Of a DNA stretch of 64,000 nt, positions 33,830 through 43,536 are shown one piece after another. The notes under the pieces are model-generated. The model was not told where the DNA came from. It ran no database searches and worked only from the letters and a program-made list of their open reading frames with translations. This DNA is from Siphonodentalium dalli (lineage: Eukaryota; Mollusca; Scaphopoda; Gadilida; Siphonodentaliidae). How positions within the stretch are numbered: the first letter of the stretch is position 1; the number at the start of each line of letters is the position of its first letter. The stretch covers positions 203,778,690 through 203,842,689 of the forward strand of contig CP136069.1 of NCBI GenBank assembly GCA_032622095.1. The letters run 5' to 3'. Both the position numbers and the translations under genes were made by a program.

Positions 33830-34023
33830 CCCTTTGAGTGCCAGGTCCGATTTTTGTATCAACCCATATACCCTGTGCCAATGCATTCTCTTATATATGC
33901 GAGTCGACCATAGGTCGCCTCGCATATATAAGAGAATGCATTGGCCTAACAATTTTTATATTCTTTTACAGACTTATATTGTAGGTTTAAGGCCGATGAG
34001 ATCGGCCCCTGGCACTCAAAGGG
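33830..34023. mobile_element. PBL3 piggyBac-like MITE carrying a hairpin cassette (194 bp)
   Basis: TTAA lies at 33826-33829 and 34024-34027. It has ends CCCTTTGAGTGCCAGGTCCG and GGCACTCAAAGGG. The left arm is the same as the 144-bp PBL3 ('atttttgtatcaacccatat'), but the centre is replaced by one hairpin cassette (33870-33942) typical of PBL1/PBL2. Confidence 0.9.
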
Positions 34024-34238
34024 TTAACAAAGTTGCAAGTTGGAGGTTCGTGGAATACACAAGTCCATGCATCTAGCAGATTCCTTCCAATGACAAGTCA
34101 ATCTATATTTTATGTACTTATAGATAGTAGTTGTTTTTACAGTTATTTTTACAGACTGTTATGTTATGTCTCATCCACCAACTTCGAAGGCCTTCAGTCC
34201 CTTTAAAGATATGGATAACCTATGTGATGGGTATATTC

Positions 34239-34390
34239 CTGTTTAAAAAGTCACATCCGTTAAAACCACCATTAACAGAAAGAATATTAATATATTTTGT
34301 TCTGATGACAATCATAAAAATGGCATAAATAGCATGTTATTGTCAAGATCGTACGCCTTGTTAATAAACAAAAGCCATATTATGATTCAG
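34239..34390. repeat. Dispersed repeat N, copy 2
   Basis: 'ccgttaaaaccaccattaac' and 'tgttattgtcaagatcg' match 41500-41535 and 42598-42630. Confidence 0.6.
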
Positions 34391-34806
34391 TACCGTGCGA
34401 AAGAGTGTATGATAAGCTAAACATGCAATACCAGGTAGTCCCCAACATATGAAGTTTGGTTGTTTAAAATTGACACCAAGTTGTTTACAACATACCGATA
34501 TAGCACTCGCTAATCCTTGCCACTCAAGATTTTGGTGTTGAATGGTCACGGTGAATCACTCTCCTTTGCTAATCGCACACTCTTTACGTGCTGTATATAA
34601 ACAAATGCTTGGTTTTTTTTATAAAGTTTGTTCTCATGCATATGGGAAATTCCCATTTTATTTAGCAGAATGCGGAATTTCCCAGCATAAACAGAGACAC
34701 GTGGAATATTTGTGATAAATAATAAAAGTACTTTTCTGTGAGAATGAAGAATCATTTCACCGATTTTGAAGCATGGCATATATGATAGACAGAACATAAG
34801 GCCCAT
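34391..34806. other. No feature recognised
   Basis: Frames of 62 and 114 codons on the minus strand (34361-34890) have no domain, and the second runs into the PBL1 element. Confidence 0.4.
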
Positions 34807-35198
34807 CCCTTTACCCAACAAACTGGCCAAAAACGGCCAAATAAAGCTGCAACAGCCTAAATTATCTTGGGTCTGTCTCAATAAAACCATACAAATATGG
34901 ATATCATTGGAACCGGCTCATTGACCACATTGTGATGGTTACAGTTATGCCCTGTGCCAATGCATTCTCTTATATATGCGAGTCGAACATAGGTCGCCTT
35001 GCATATATAAGAGAATGCATTGGCCTAAAAAAAATCTTTTTTTAACACTTTTTACCATTTTTTCTTACATTCTTTAACAATTTTATAATTTTTAATGTGT
35101 TAAGCCAATGCATTCTCTTATATATGCGAGGCGACCTATGGTCGACTCGCATATATAAGAGAATGCATTGGCACAGGGCCGTTCTGTTGGGTAAAGGG
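34807..35198. mobile_element. PBL1 piggyBac-like MITE, copy 4 (392 bp)
   Basis: It has CCCTTTACCCAACA...TGTTGGGTAAAGGG ends, right TTAA at 35199-35202, left TTAA lost (CCAT). It is very similar to copy 3 over its full length, with two hairpin cassettes (about 34955-35025, 35104-35175). Confidence 0.9.
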
Positions 35199-35199
35199 T

Positions 35200-35815
35200 T
35201 AATATCGAATCTCAAATCTTTTATTGAATGAGTTGTGGATGGCACTAGGATATATTTCGTGAGAACTAATGCACTATGCACCATCCGCAACAAGTTTGAT
35301 AAAAGATTCAAGATTATGATGCAAGATGTATTCTGTATTTATTCTACAACGTTGTGTCAGATATATTAAATCCATGACTGTCACCATCATTGATACTATA
35401 GCTACCTTTATTGTGATTTAAATCTGATGAAAAACCAGTAATGTTTGGGTCATCACCCGAAGCAGATCATTGACGTCAACTTTCTTGGTGACAACGTCAA
35501 CAAGAATAGTTCTGACTTTTATTGCACTCACAATGGCTTATTTGTGCGAAATACAGCAAAATACAGAAGATTTCAAAATGTTCAATAAACAATTGTGTAT
35601 TGTTCTTGAACAATACAAACTGATTATGTCAACAACGTCATTGGCGACGTCAACCGTAGCAGATAATTTCTTCACTAAATCATTAGGTATAGTCTACATT
35701 AAGCACACGTTTGTTCAATTAAATAAACAATATAGACCTAAATGTTGGTATATAGTACAAGCTACAATCTTCAGAGTGTGCAATAAACATAGAACACAGC
35801 TCTATGAACATTCTA
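35200..35815. other. Unrecognised stretch with a 126-codon frame
   Basis: The plus frame 35470-35850 has no known domain and its composition (Thr/Ser/Ile-rich) is what AT-rich DNA gives. Repeated GACGTCAAC-type words occur (35474, 35494, 35648), and there is a small palindrome 'gtattgttcttgaacaatac' near 35598. Confidence 0.35.
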
Positions 35816-35818
35816 ATG

Positions 35819-35912
35819 TTATTGCACTCGTTTGTCATGCCGCGAGGTAAAACTCGAACCTCCGGTTCTCATTTTACCATCGCTTCACAACAAACTCGTG
35901 AAATAACGTTAT
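35819..35912. repeat. Foldback hairpin, about 40-bp arms
   Basis: 'ggtaaaactcgaacc' pairs with 'ggttctcattttacc' around a 3-base loop. The pairing extends outward (gttattgcactcgtttgt / acaaactcgtgaaataac). Confidence 0.75.
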
Positions 35913-36199
35913 CATGTTCACACACTTGTGTCATTCTATCTATGTATTGCACTAGAGGTATACAATAATATGTATTCAATGGTTGGGAAATTGGTTAAAT
36001 GCATGTGCCTCGCATCAATGGGTGTGGAATAAAATAGAGTGTATTTCTTGATCAAGCAAATGTTTCCTTGCTGATAATCACAAAATTTAGCTCAGACCCC
36101 ATTTGCCACTCCCGCTGTGTACAAAGTGTAGGGAGTAGCAATGTCTCTTGTGGTGTAACCAATAAAAGACGCAATAAGGCTGTCAGCGCTGTAATCCTC

Positions 36200-36510
36200 C
36201 AAGCCTGGAAATAGTGTCTGACATTTGTAGAATGAGGTCCCCAGATAGTGAATTTAAGGATGCTATATCCCCTAATTTGCTGAAGATAAATTGCATAATC
36301 AAGGTGACTAATGGGTGAACATCACCAACTTCAACTGGGGAACTTCAATCTGATCCATGGTCTCCCATAGCAGTTGATCGAGGCCTGAGCAGAATGAGGT
36401 TCCCAGAGGGTGAATATGGTGATGCCAGCCCACCATGCGAGATAGAATCACTAAATTCACCCTCTGGGGACCTCACTCTGCATGTGTCAGACAAACTATA
36501 TCCAGCACTT
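36200..36510. mobile_element. HAL1 element (311 bp), internally deleted, with 8-bp target duplication
   Basis: It starts CAAGCCTGGAAATAGTGTCT. Exact duplication TAATCCTC lies at 36192-36199 and 36511-36518. The left hairpin's second arm is lost, and the interior is the A type in reverse ('ctaatttgctgaag', 'gggtgaacatcaccaacttc'). Confidence 0.9.
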
Positions 36511-36720
36511 TAATCCTCTATATGGAATTTCAATCAAGTTTGATAAAATCAAGTAAAACAAGTCAATTCCAGGGGAAATTACTCTAATCAATCAAACCAA
36601 ATTGCTCGTAACGTCAAGTCAAATAGAACCTGCAGTGATCGGCTGATGACAAATGTATGCGGCATTCCATTGTGTCTCCATGCATGTTGCTATTAACTTA
36701 ACTCTTTTGATGCCAGATGC

Positions 36721-37433
36721 CAGGGACCAGCCTAAAGGTTTCAAATTGGGAGAAGTCACTTCTTCCTGTTTGGCTATTACAGTAATGCCCTAAGTAATTG
36801 ACTCCTTAACCACAGCAGAATTATGGGTAACTTTTCAGGATTTAGTCGGAAATATGGCTTGTTGCCATTCATCGGAAAGCTCTCCCTGAGAGCTTTCCGA
36901 TGAATGGCAACAAGCCATATTTCCGACTAAATCCTGAAAAGTTACCCATAATTCTGCTGTGGTTAAGGAGTTGATTAATTAGAGCATTACTCTAGGCAGA
37001 AGTGGTTTGTTATCAGGGAGAAATAACAATGACTGAAGTTCAGTTTACAACCCTAACATCACCCTTCTGTGTAAACCAGCCTAGAGGTTTCTAATTGGGA
37101 GAAGTCACTTCTCCCTTTTTGGTTATTAGGGAGAAGTGATTTGTTATCAGGAGAAGTAACAATGGCTGAAGTTCAATTTACACCCAAATTCATCCTTCTG
37201 TGATTAATTAAGTATTATACAACACAAGAGCCCATTTATAAAACCAGTATAGTGAGTAAAAACACCATTAAAATCAGTAAATATACTTTAAATATACTTT
37301 AAATATGATGTTTGGCCATATGCTTACTGGTATATGAGGGAGATGTCACTTGTCCCTTGGACAAACTAGGGTCGAGAAGTGTCACTCTTTAGAGAAGATA
37401 TCTCCCAAGTCGCCATCAACACTGGTCCATGTC
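36721..37433 (+). mobile_element. DTR element, copy 2, interrupted by TAF
   Basis: It runs from CAGGGACCAGCCTAAAGG to 'actggtccatgtc'. TAF copy 3 (36780-36992) sits after 'ttggctatta'. A second partial DTR start ('ccagcctagaggtttc') follows at about 37076. Confidence 0.75.
36780..36992. mobile_element. TAF foldback MITE, copy 3
   Basis: CAGTAATGCCCTAAGTAATT to GAGCATTACT with the last bases altered ('actcta'). It is a palindrome nested in DTR. Confidence 0.88.
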
Positions 37434-37481
37434 AAAAACGGATTATTGCAAATTATCAGGTCGTCGTCAAACGAGCATACA

Positions 37482-37657
37482 TAATGCCCTAAATAATCGA
37501 CTCCTTAACCACAGAAGAATTATGGGTAACTTTTCAGGATTTAGTCGGAAATATGGCTTGTTGCCATTCATCGGAAAGCTCTCAGGGAGGAATGGCAACA
37601 AGCCATATTTACCCATAATTCTGCTGTGGTTAAGGAGTTGATTAATTAGAGCATTAC
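37482..37657. mobile_element. TAF foldback, internally deleted copy
   Basis: The left arm is complete except for the first bases. The right arm lost about 37 bp between 'caagccatattt' and 'acccataattctgc'. Confidence 0.82.
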
Positions 37658-37739
37658 TCTAGGCAGAAGTGGTTTGTTATCAGGGAGAAATAACAATGAC
37701 TGAAGTTCAGTTTACAACCCTAACATCACCCTTCTGTGT

Positions 37740-38097
37740 AAACCAGGGACCAGCCTAGAGGTTTCTAATTGGGAGAACTCACTTCTCCCTTTTTGGTTAT
37801 TAGGGAGAAGTGATTTGTTATCAGGAGAAGTAACAATGGCTGAAGTTCAATTTACACCCAAATTCATCCTTCTGTGATTAATTAAGTATTATACAACACA
37901 AGAGCCCATTTATAAAACCAGTATAGTGAGTAAAAACACCATTAAAATCAGTAAATATACTTTAAATATGATGTTTGGCCATATGCTTACTGGTATATGA
38001 GGGAGATGTCACTTGTCGCTTGGACAAACTAGGGTCGAGAAGTGTCACTCTTTAGAGAAGATATCTCCTAAGTCGCCATCAACACTGGTCCATGTCA
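37740..38097 (+). mobile_element. DTR element, duplicated copy
   Basis: It has CAGGGACCAGCCTAGAGG at the left and ends 'actggtccatgtc'. It is part of the 660-bp tandem duplication. Confidence 0.8.
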
Positions 38098-38143
38098 AAA
38101 ACGGATTATTGCAAATTATCAGGTCGTCGTCAAACGAGCATAC

Positions 38144-38242
38144 AGTAATGCCCTAAATAATCGACTCCTTAACCACAGAAGAATTATGGGTAACTTTTCA
38201 GGATTTAGTCGGAAATATGGCTTGTTGCCATTCATCATAAAG
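38144..38242. mobile_element. TAF foldback, left-arm fragment
   Basis: CAGTAATGCCCTAAATAATC up to 'cttgttgccattcatc'. The right arm is missing. Confidence 0.82.
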
Positions 38243-38377
38243 CTGGGAATTACTGTAATTGCGAAAAATTCCTGGCCTATTATAATATCGTGGCACTGGG
38301 TTGTCCTGTTGAAGTGCCGGATGGCATCAAAGGAATATAAGTGATATGTGGTATTCAGACATGAAAATATTGTGCTG

Positions 38378-38718
38378 GCTAGCATCACTAAATTCACCCT
38401 CTTGGGACCTCATTCTGCTTAGGCCTCAACTGCTATGGGAGACCTTGGATCAGATTGTAGTTTCCCAGTTGAAGTTGGTGATGTTCACTCATTAGTCACC
38501 TCGATTATGTAATTTATATTCTGCAAATTAGGGGATATAGAAACTGAACAGAAGTAGGGAAAAAGTAACTAAAAAACAATGTTAATTTGAGACAACAGAT
38601 ACTTCCCTGAAGATGAGTCATAAGCAGAATGAGGTCCCCAGAGGGTGTATTCAGTGATGTTAGCCTGCCATGTTGGATAGCATCACTAAATTCTGCAAAT
38701 GACAGGCACACCATTTCT
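38378..38718 (-). mobile_element. HAL1 element, subtype A, left-truncated
   Basis: It begins inside the left hairpin ('ctagcatcactaaattcacc'), keeps the whole A interior and ends with a shortened right hairpin and 'tgacaggcacaccatttctc'. Confidence 0.75.
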
Positions 38719-38744
38719 CTGGAAATTAGTATCTTTATAATCAA

Positions 38745-38972
38745 GTTATCAAGGTTTTTAGTTTAGTTTTTCAATATCTCCAAATTGGCAGATGATGCAT
38801 TGCATAATAGAGGTGCCCAATGGGTGCACATCACAATATTCACCATCTGAGAACTTAAATCTGAGTCTAGGTCTCCCATAACAGATGAGGCCAAGCAGAA
38901 TGGGGTAGTCGTATGCAGAGAATGAATATGATGATGCTAGCCTGCTGTGCCGGGGACCTCATTCTGCAAAAT
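38745..38972 (-). mobile_element. HAL1 element, subtype B, degenerate
   Basis: 'gtttagtttttcaatatctc', 'caaattggcagatgatgcat', 'caatgggtgcacatcacaat' and a decayed right hairpin ending 'cctcattctgcaaaatg' match the B type. Confidence 0.65.
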
Positions 38973-38981
38973 GTCTACATA

Positions 38982-39194
38982 CAGTAATGCTCTAAATAAT
39001 CGACTCCTTAACCACAGCAGAATTATGGGTAATTTTTCAGGATTTAGTGGGAAATATGGCTTGTTGTCATTCATCGGAAAGCTCTCACTGAGAGCTTTCC
39101 GATGAATAGCAACAAGCTATATTTCCGACTAAATCCTGAAAAATTACCCATAATTCTGCTGTGGTTAAGGAGTCGATTATTTTGGGCATTACTG
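38982..39194. mobile_element. TAF foldback MITE (213 bp)
   Basis: CAGTAATGCTCTAAATAATC to GGGCATTACTG between TA (38980-38981 and 39195-39196). It has complete arms. Confidence 0.92.
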
Positions 39195-39607
39195 TATATT
39201 ATAAATATTGATCAATGGTTAAATGGTCCTGCATGCAGAAGCGGGGACACGACTAGATAATTCAAATTTGGAGAAGTAACTTCTCCCTGTTGGATTATTA
39301 GGGAGATATGGACTGTATCAGGGAGAAGTAACTTCTCCATATTAGGTTATTAGGGAGATATGGACTGTATCAGGGAGAAGTAACTTCTCCCTATTGGATT
39401 ATTAGGGAGAAATGATCTGTTATTAGGGAGAAGTCATCAAGACATTTGATGTATTCTCTAACATCGCCTTCCAGTGATTCATTAAGTAATTATGCAATAC
39501 AAGAGCTAATTTTTAATACCATTATAATGAGTAATTAATTAAGTACATCATTGTAATCAGTAAATATATGCTTCAAATATGCTGTTTTAAAATATTAACA
39601 CAGTTAA

Positions 39608-39732
39608 CCCTTTCAGTGCCAAGTCCGATTTTTGTATCAACCCATATTTCCTTGATCATTTTTCAAATTTATTGATTATAATAATGTGATACATTGATGG
39701 AAAGAGCTCTAAAATCGGACTTGGCACTGAAA
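39608..39732. mobile_element. PBL3 piggyBac-like MITE, right end lost
   Basis: TTAA at 39604-39607 and CCCTTTCAGTGCCAAGTCCG start it. The inverted arm ends 'ggacttggcactgaaa' without the final AGGG and TTAA. It is nested in DTR. Confidence 0.82.
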
Positions 39733-39778
39733 CAAATAGGGAGAAGTGGCACATTTTAGTAAGAAGATGTTTCCTATC

Positions 39779-40562
39779 CAGGGACGTAAACAACAAGGGG
39801 TGTGGGGTGTCTAACCCATTACTGAATTTTATTTACTTTAATGACTGTGTTAACTGGTAATATTGATATTATATTGCTACCCTGCAGGACAAATTTAAAT
39901 AAACAGATAAATTTACTGCTATGAGAGGAACTAAATGTATAAGTATAAGTACAACTATTGGAATTTGGGTCATGAAATTTCCAACGATTGAAAATTATGG
40001 TCCTCATTGGGGGCTCATTACCTGAACACATATATGAAATTGAAAGCAAAGCATTTCTTTCAAGTTCAGACTGGTGTTTTTACCAACCATAGATTCATGG
40101 TCACTAGTCTATTAGTAATGTCAAACCTCCATATCTTTCTGAGGACAGCTTTAACACTATAATAATCATTCAGCATGCATACTTGTTGACCAGTGTGTGA
40201 GTTATAACTTGTGACTCCTTGGAATTTGAATACATGTATTTAAATATCGTATTTGTTCCTCAACCTATTCTGATTAATATCATGTATAATGTACTGCATG
40301 CACAGTGTACTCAATACATAAAACATGGACCAATTCTATGTCATTCTTGTTACTAGTGGCAGTGTCTTTATTTACACAGTCCATAATCTTAATAAGAACA
40401 TACAGAAACCCAAATTATTAAGCCATACAGCCAATATTGGAATTTTGCATTACCCAAAACCAAATCCTATATAATTGGAAAGTTTATTAGACCAAATCCT
40501 ATATAGTTGGAAATTTTATGGTCTCACCTCCCCCCAGTTGGAACCCCTTACCAACATCCCTG
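39779..40562. mobile_element. CAGGG-ended hAT-like element (784 bp), nested
   Basis: The ends CAGGGACGTAAACAACAAGG and 'ccccttaccaacatccctg' are imperfect inverted matches. The flanking 8-mers TTCCTATC and CTCCTATG agree at the central six bases, compatible with an 8-bp hAT duplication. CAGGG is a common hAT start. I see no transposase. The rest of the DTR continues on both sides, which supports an insertion. Confidence 0.65.
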
Positions 40563-40774
40563 CTCCTATGTCACCCTCTAGGCTGGTTCCTACATGTCAG
40601 CTGTCTCCACAAGATAAAACCATCCGATAAAAATCTAGCAGAATGAATAAATTCAATACCAGAAGGAAATAGATTAACTTGCTACATTAAATTCTCATCA
40701 AATGAACACAGAAACTTGGTGAAAATATGATGGGAAATCATTGTAATGTCTAGACAATTCATGGTGCCAACATA

Positions 40775-40987
40775 CAGTAATGCTCTAAATAATCGACTCC
40801 TTAACCACAGCAGAATTATGGGTAACTTTTCAGGATTTAGTTGGAAATATGGCTTGTTGCAATTCATCGGAAAGCTCTCGGGGAGAGCTTTCCGATGAAT
40901 GGCAACAAGCCATATTTCCAACTAAATCCTGAAAAGTTACCAATATTTATTCTGTGGTTAAGGAGTCGATTAATTAGAGCATTACTG
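40775..40987. mobile_element. TAF foldback MITE (213 bp)
   Basis: CAGTAATGCTCTAAATAATC to GAGCATTACTG between TA (40773-40774 and 40988-40989). It has complete arms meeting at 'ctctcggggagag'. Confidence 0.92.
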
Positions 40988-41037
40988 TAGATAGCGTGGT
41001 GTGTGTCTTACCATGTGGGGAATCTAGACACGACATA

Positions 41038-41412
41038 GATCATGCCATGAATCTCTACTTTGGCTAACACCCGTAGAGATCATATTCCACCAGTACAAAA
41101 CCTTGGAACTTTTTGAAGTTTTGACAGGGAACCATATAAAGTCGAAAAAATAATGCGGGGACAATATTTCTTAGTTATTATCTGTTCCTTAAATATAACT
41201 ATACTTCACTGTAGGTGAATGTCCAAACTCACTCAAAATTGCATGCTTTTCTCTGACTTTTGTCAGCCGATATATAGTAAAAAACATCAAATTAATTACC
41301 CAGGAAAAATTCCATAATTGTATGTGACGCAAAGCAAAATCACTCACAAAGTCACTTAAATTGTGAAATTTCTCTACGGGCATTAGCCAGAGTAGAGATT
41401 CATGGCATGATC
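41038..41412. mobile_element. MITE-like element W with ~42-bp terminal inverted repeats
   Basis: 'gatcatgccatgaatctcta' at the left pairs with 'tagagattcatggcatgatc' at the right. 'ttggctaacacccgtagaga' pairs with 'tctctacgggcattagcc'. The interior (41080-41370) is unrecognised. The target duplication is unclear, perhaps GACAT. Confidence 0.75.
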
Positions 41413-41542
41413 AAGACATGGCGATGTTAGGCGACACCAATATTATAACCTTGTTTAGGAAACATCAATTTAAAGGCCTTCGCGATGGGTATTGATGTTA
41501 AAATAGTAACCCGTTAAAACCACCATAAACAGAAAGAATATT

Positions 41543-41690
41543 TAAGAAATAAATACACGGTGTAGAGGTGTGTATGGTCAAGTTGTACAACAAAAAACTG
41601 ATTGTAGGACGACGCGTAGCGAGTCCTACAATCAGTTTTTTGTGGTACAACTTGACCATACACACCGATACACCGTGTATTTATTTCTTT
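41543..41690. repeat. Long palindrome, arms about 65 bp
   Basis: 'aagaaataaatacacggtgt' pairs with 'acaccgtgtatttatttctt', 'gtgtgtatggtcaagttgta' with 'acaacttgaccatacacac', and 'aaaaaactgattgtagga' with 'tcctacaatcagttttt'. The loop is about 14 bases ('cgacgcgtagcgag'). Confidence 0.93.
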
Positions 41691-42545
41691 TGTAATACGA
41701 CTGAAAGTTTCTGGTCATAATTCGACTGAATAGTCAACGAAATACTGCGCTTTTTCGGTCTCAGGTGAGAAAACATTTTCGTGGTGTAATTCTTATTGGG
41801 CTTACTCGATTTCTTTGCACGGAGTACTCTGGTAATTTGTTTGCGTAAATAATCATTGTGATTGGCTAAAAAAGGATGTGTTTTCAGCGGCGCCCGTGCC
41901 TTTCATTTAAATTGTACAGTAAACACGATTGCGGTCATTTCTGTGTTGAACGTTGTTGGGACAACATGAATATGATCATCGACTATGGACCATTTTCCTT
42001 ACACAAAGCGATCTAAATGATCTAGTTTACTAAACTAATCTTATTTCCCTTCTGGTGACAAACGCTTTCAGTTTCAACTTGATTCCGAAATATCGAATAT
42101 GATCGAGATTCGAATCGACGAATGCACAGCCCGGCCCCATGGAAAATACAATTTTACCGATTTATTTAGTCATTTAATATACTTATTAAGTAACTTTCTT
42201 TGGTCGTAACATACATCAATATACCATAACATCATCTGGACCATATTCATTGGCAACCAAACTGCTTTCAAGCGACAAATCGCTAGAAAATTCGCAAGAT
42301 TGTCAAGATGTAGCAAAATTCAAAGGGTTACGGGTGTACTTCGTTGATGCCCCGTTTGTGCTGAGTTAGAAAAGACGGGAAAAGTCGCGTTCGGCGATCT
42401 GAATAAACCGATTTTTTTTCGTGGTACAATTGGAAAAAGTAGAATTGTACCACAAAACTGGAACGAGATAGCCATGGTCACTCGGGCCACTGGCCAATCA
42501 GGACATGGCTTTTAAGCATAGTTAGGCAGGGTCGTATTACAATAA
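41690..42545. mobile_element. Possible element bounded by TTGTAATACGAC inverted ends
   Basis: 'ttgtaatacgac' at 41690 is matched inverted at 42534-42545 ('gtcgtattacaa'). Inside, 42419-42465 holds a hairpin 'cgtggtacaatt' / 'aattgtaccac' whose arm resembles the neighbouring palindrome. No gene is visible. Confidence 0.5.
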
Positions 42546-42659
42546 AATATAGACAGATTTTTTTTCTTATCCCAATCATAAATAACACGTAAATAGTATG
42601 TTATTGTCACGTTTGTATGCTTTGTTATATAAACAAAATCCATCAAGAAAACAATTTTC

Positions 42660-43050
42660 AGCTTGCAAAAAAAAAGAGAAGATTTTTGAGCTGATGATGA
42701 CAACCCCGGCCTACATGTTCAGAACTTTTTTTCACCTCCACCTTTGAAGAGGAGAAAAAATTATATTAAAAAAAAAACATGTATCAGCTGCCCAAAAATA
42801 GACAAACTTTGAATTTGAATACGATCAGTTTTATTCAGATTATTAAATTAAACTGATATATTTCTTCCTGTAAACGAGTTTAAGTGCTTTTTATGTATAT
42901 TAACCATTTAATGTATATATGTATATAAATTATATATACGTATATACTTTTTTAGGTGGTCAACTCTTCAGAGCTTGTTTTTTTTTATAAATATATGTTA
43001 TATATGATTTTAAATAAAGTTGAGGATTTTAGACATGTCTGTATACAGGC
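42660..43050. other. AT-rich, no feature recognised
   Basis: T/A-rich sequence with 'tatatatgtatataaattat' near 42915-42945 and no gene. Confidence 0.45.
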
Positions 43051-43056
43051 ACCAGA

Positions 43057-43527
43057 CAAGCCTGAGTTTAGTGTGCCTGTCATTTGCAAAATGAGGTCCC
43101 CAGAGGGTGAATTTAGTGATGCTATCCCACACAGTGGGCTAGCGTCACCAAATTCATCCGCTGGGGACCTCATTCTGCATGGCCTCATCTGCTATGGCAG
43201 ACAGACATTATCTCCGATTTAAATTCCCAAATGGTGAATATTGTGATGTCCACCCATTGGGAACCTCGATTATGCAAAGTGTTGTCTGCCAATTTGGGGA
43301 TATTGAGAGACTAAACTAAAAAAGAAAATATAGAATCTATGTAAAGAAGTTTCTATAGAAATTTGATAATAAAGAAACTTTCAAAAGAAGATGAGGCCTA
43401 AGCAGAATGAGGTCCCCAGAGGGTGAATTATTGACACTACACCGCATAGCTATGCGGGATAGCATCTCTAAATTTACCCTCTGGGAACCTCATACTGCAA
43501 ATGACAGGCACACTAAACTCAGACTTG
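43057..43527. mobile_element. HAL1 element, subtype B (471 bp)
   Basis: CAAGCCTGAGTTTAGTGTGC to CACTAAACTCAGACTTG. It has hairpins at both ends and the B interior ('cacccattgggaacctcgat', 'agaagtttctatagaaattt'). The flanking 8-mers do not match (GCACCAGA / GAACATAC), so a target duplication is not visible. Confidence 0.87.
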
Positions 43528-43536
43528 GAACATACC

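Larger units (their letters stand above)
36961..38280. repeat. Tandem segmental duplication, period about 660 bp
   Basis: The segment starting 'ggttaaggagttgattaatt' (36961) repeats from 37628. The internal marker 'catgtcaaaaacggattatt' is at 37430 and 38091. Copies are nearly identical apart from small indels (for example 'accagggaccagcct' versus 'accagcct'). Both duplicate boundaries lie in TAF arms. Confidence 0.92.
39250..40600 (+). mobile_element. DTR element, copy 3, with two nested insertions
   Basis: DTR sequence runs 39250-39603 with three tandem units of 'gggagatatggactgtatca' / 'gaagtaacttctcc' type. A PBL3 remnant follows (39608-39732), then DTR again to 39778, a CAGGG-ended element (39779-40562), then the DTR right end 'ccctctaggctggttcc' to about 40598. 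Confidence 0.75.
41470..42660. repeat. Repeat N, copy 3, split by a ~1-kb insertion
   Basis: The N sequence 'gatgggtattgatgttaaaa' ... 'cagaaagaatat' stops near 41541 and resumes near 42548 ('aaaatatagacagatttt', 'agtatgttattgtcac'). Uninterrupted N copies at 11765 and 34239 show the empty arrangement. Confidence 0.68.

Noticed and set aside
34546-34890. 114-codon minus frame
   Set aside because: It runs into the PBL1 element and has no domain or conserved motif I can identify.
35470-35850. 126-codon plus frame
   Set aside because: No recognisable domain and no repeat-independent support; composition is as expected of AT-rich DNA.
35845-35890. tRNA-like T-arm (GGTTCGAG) on the minus strand
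   Set aside because: The segment is a simple hairpin; no A box, anticodon arm or acceptor stem fits.
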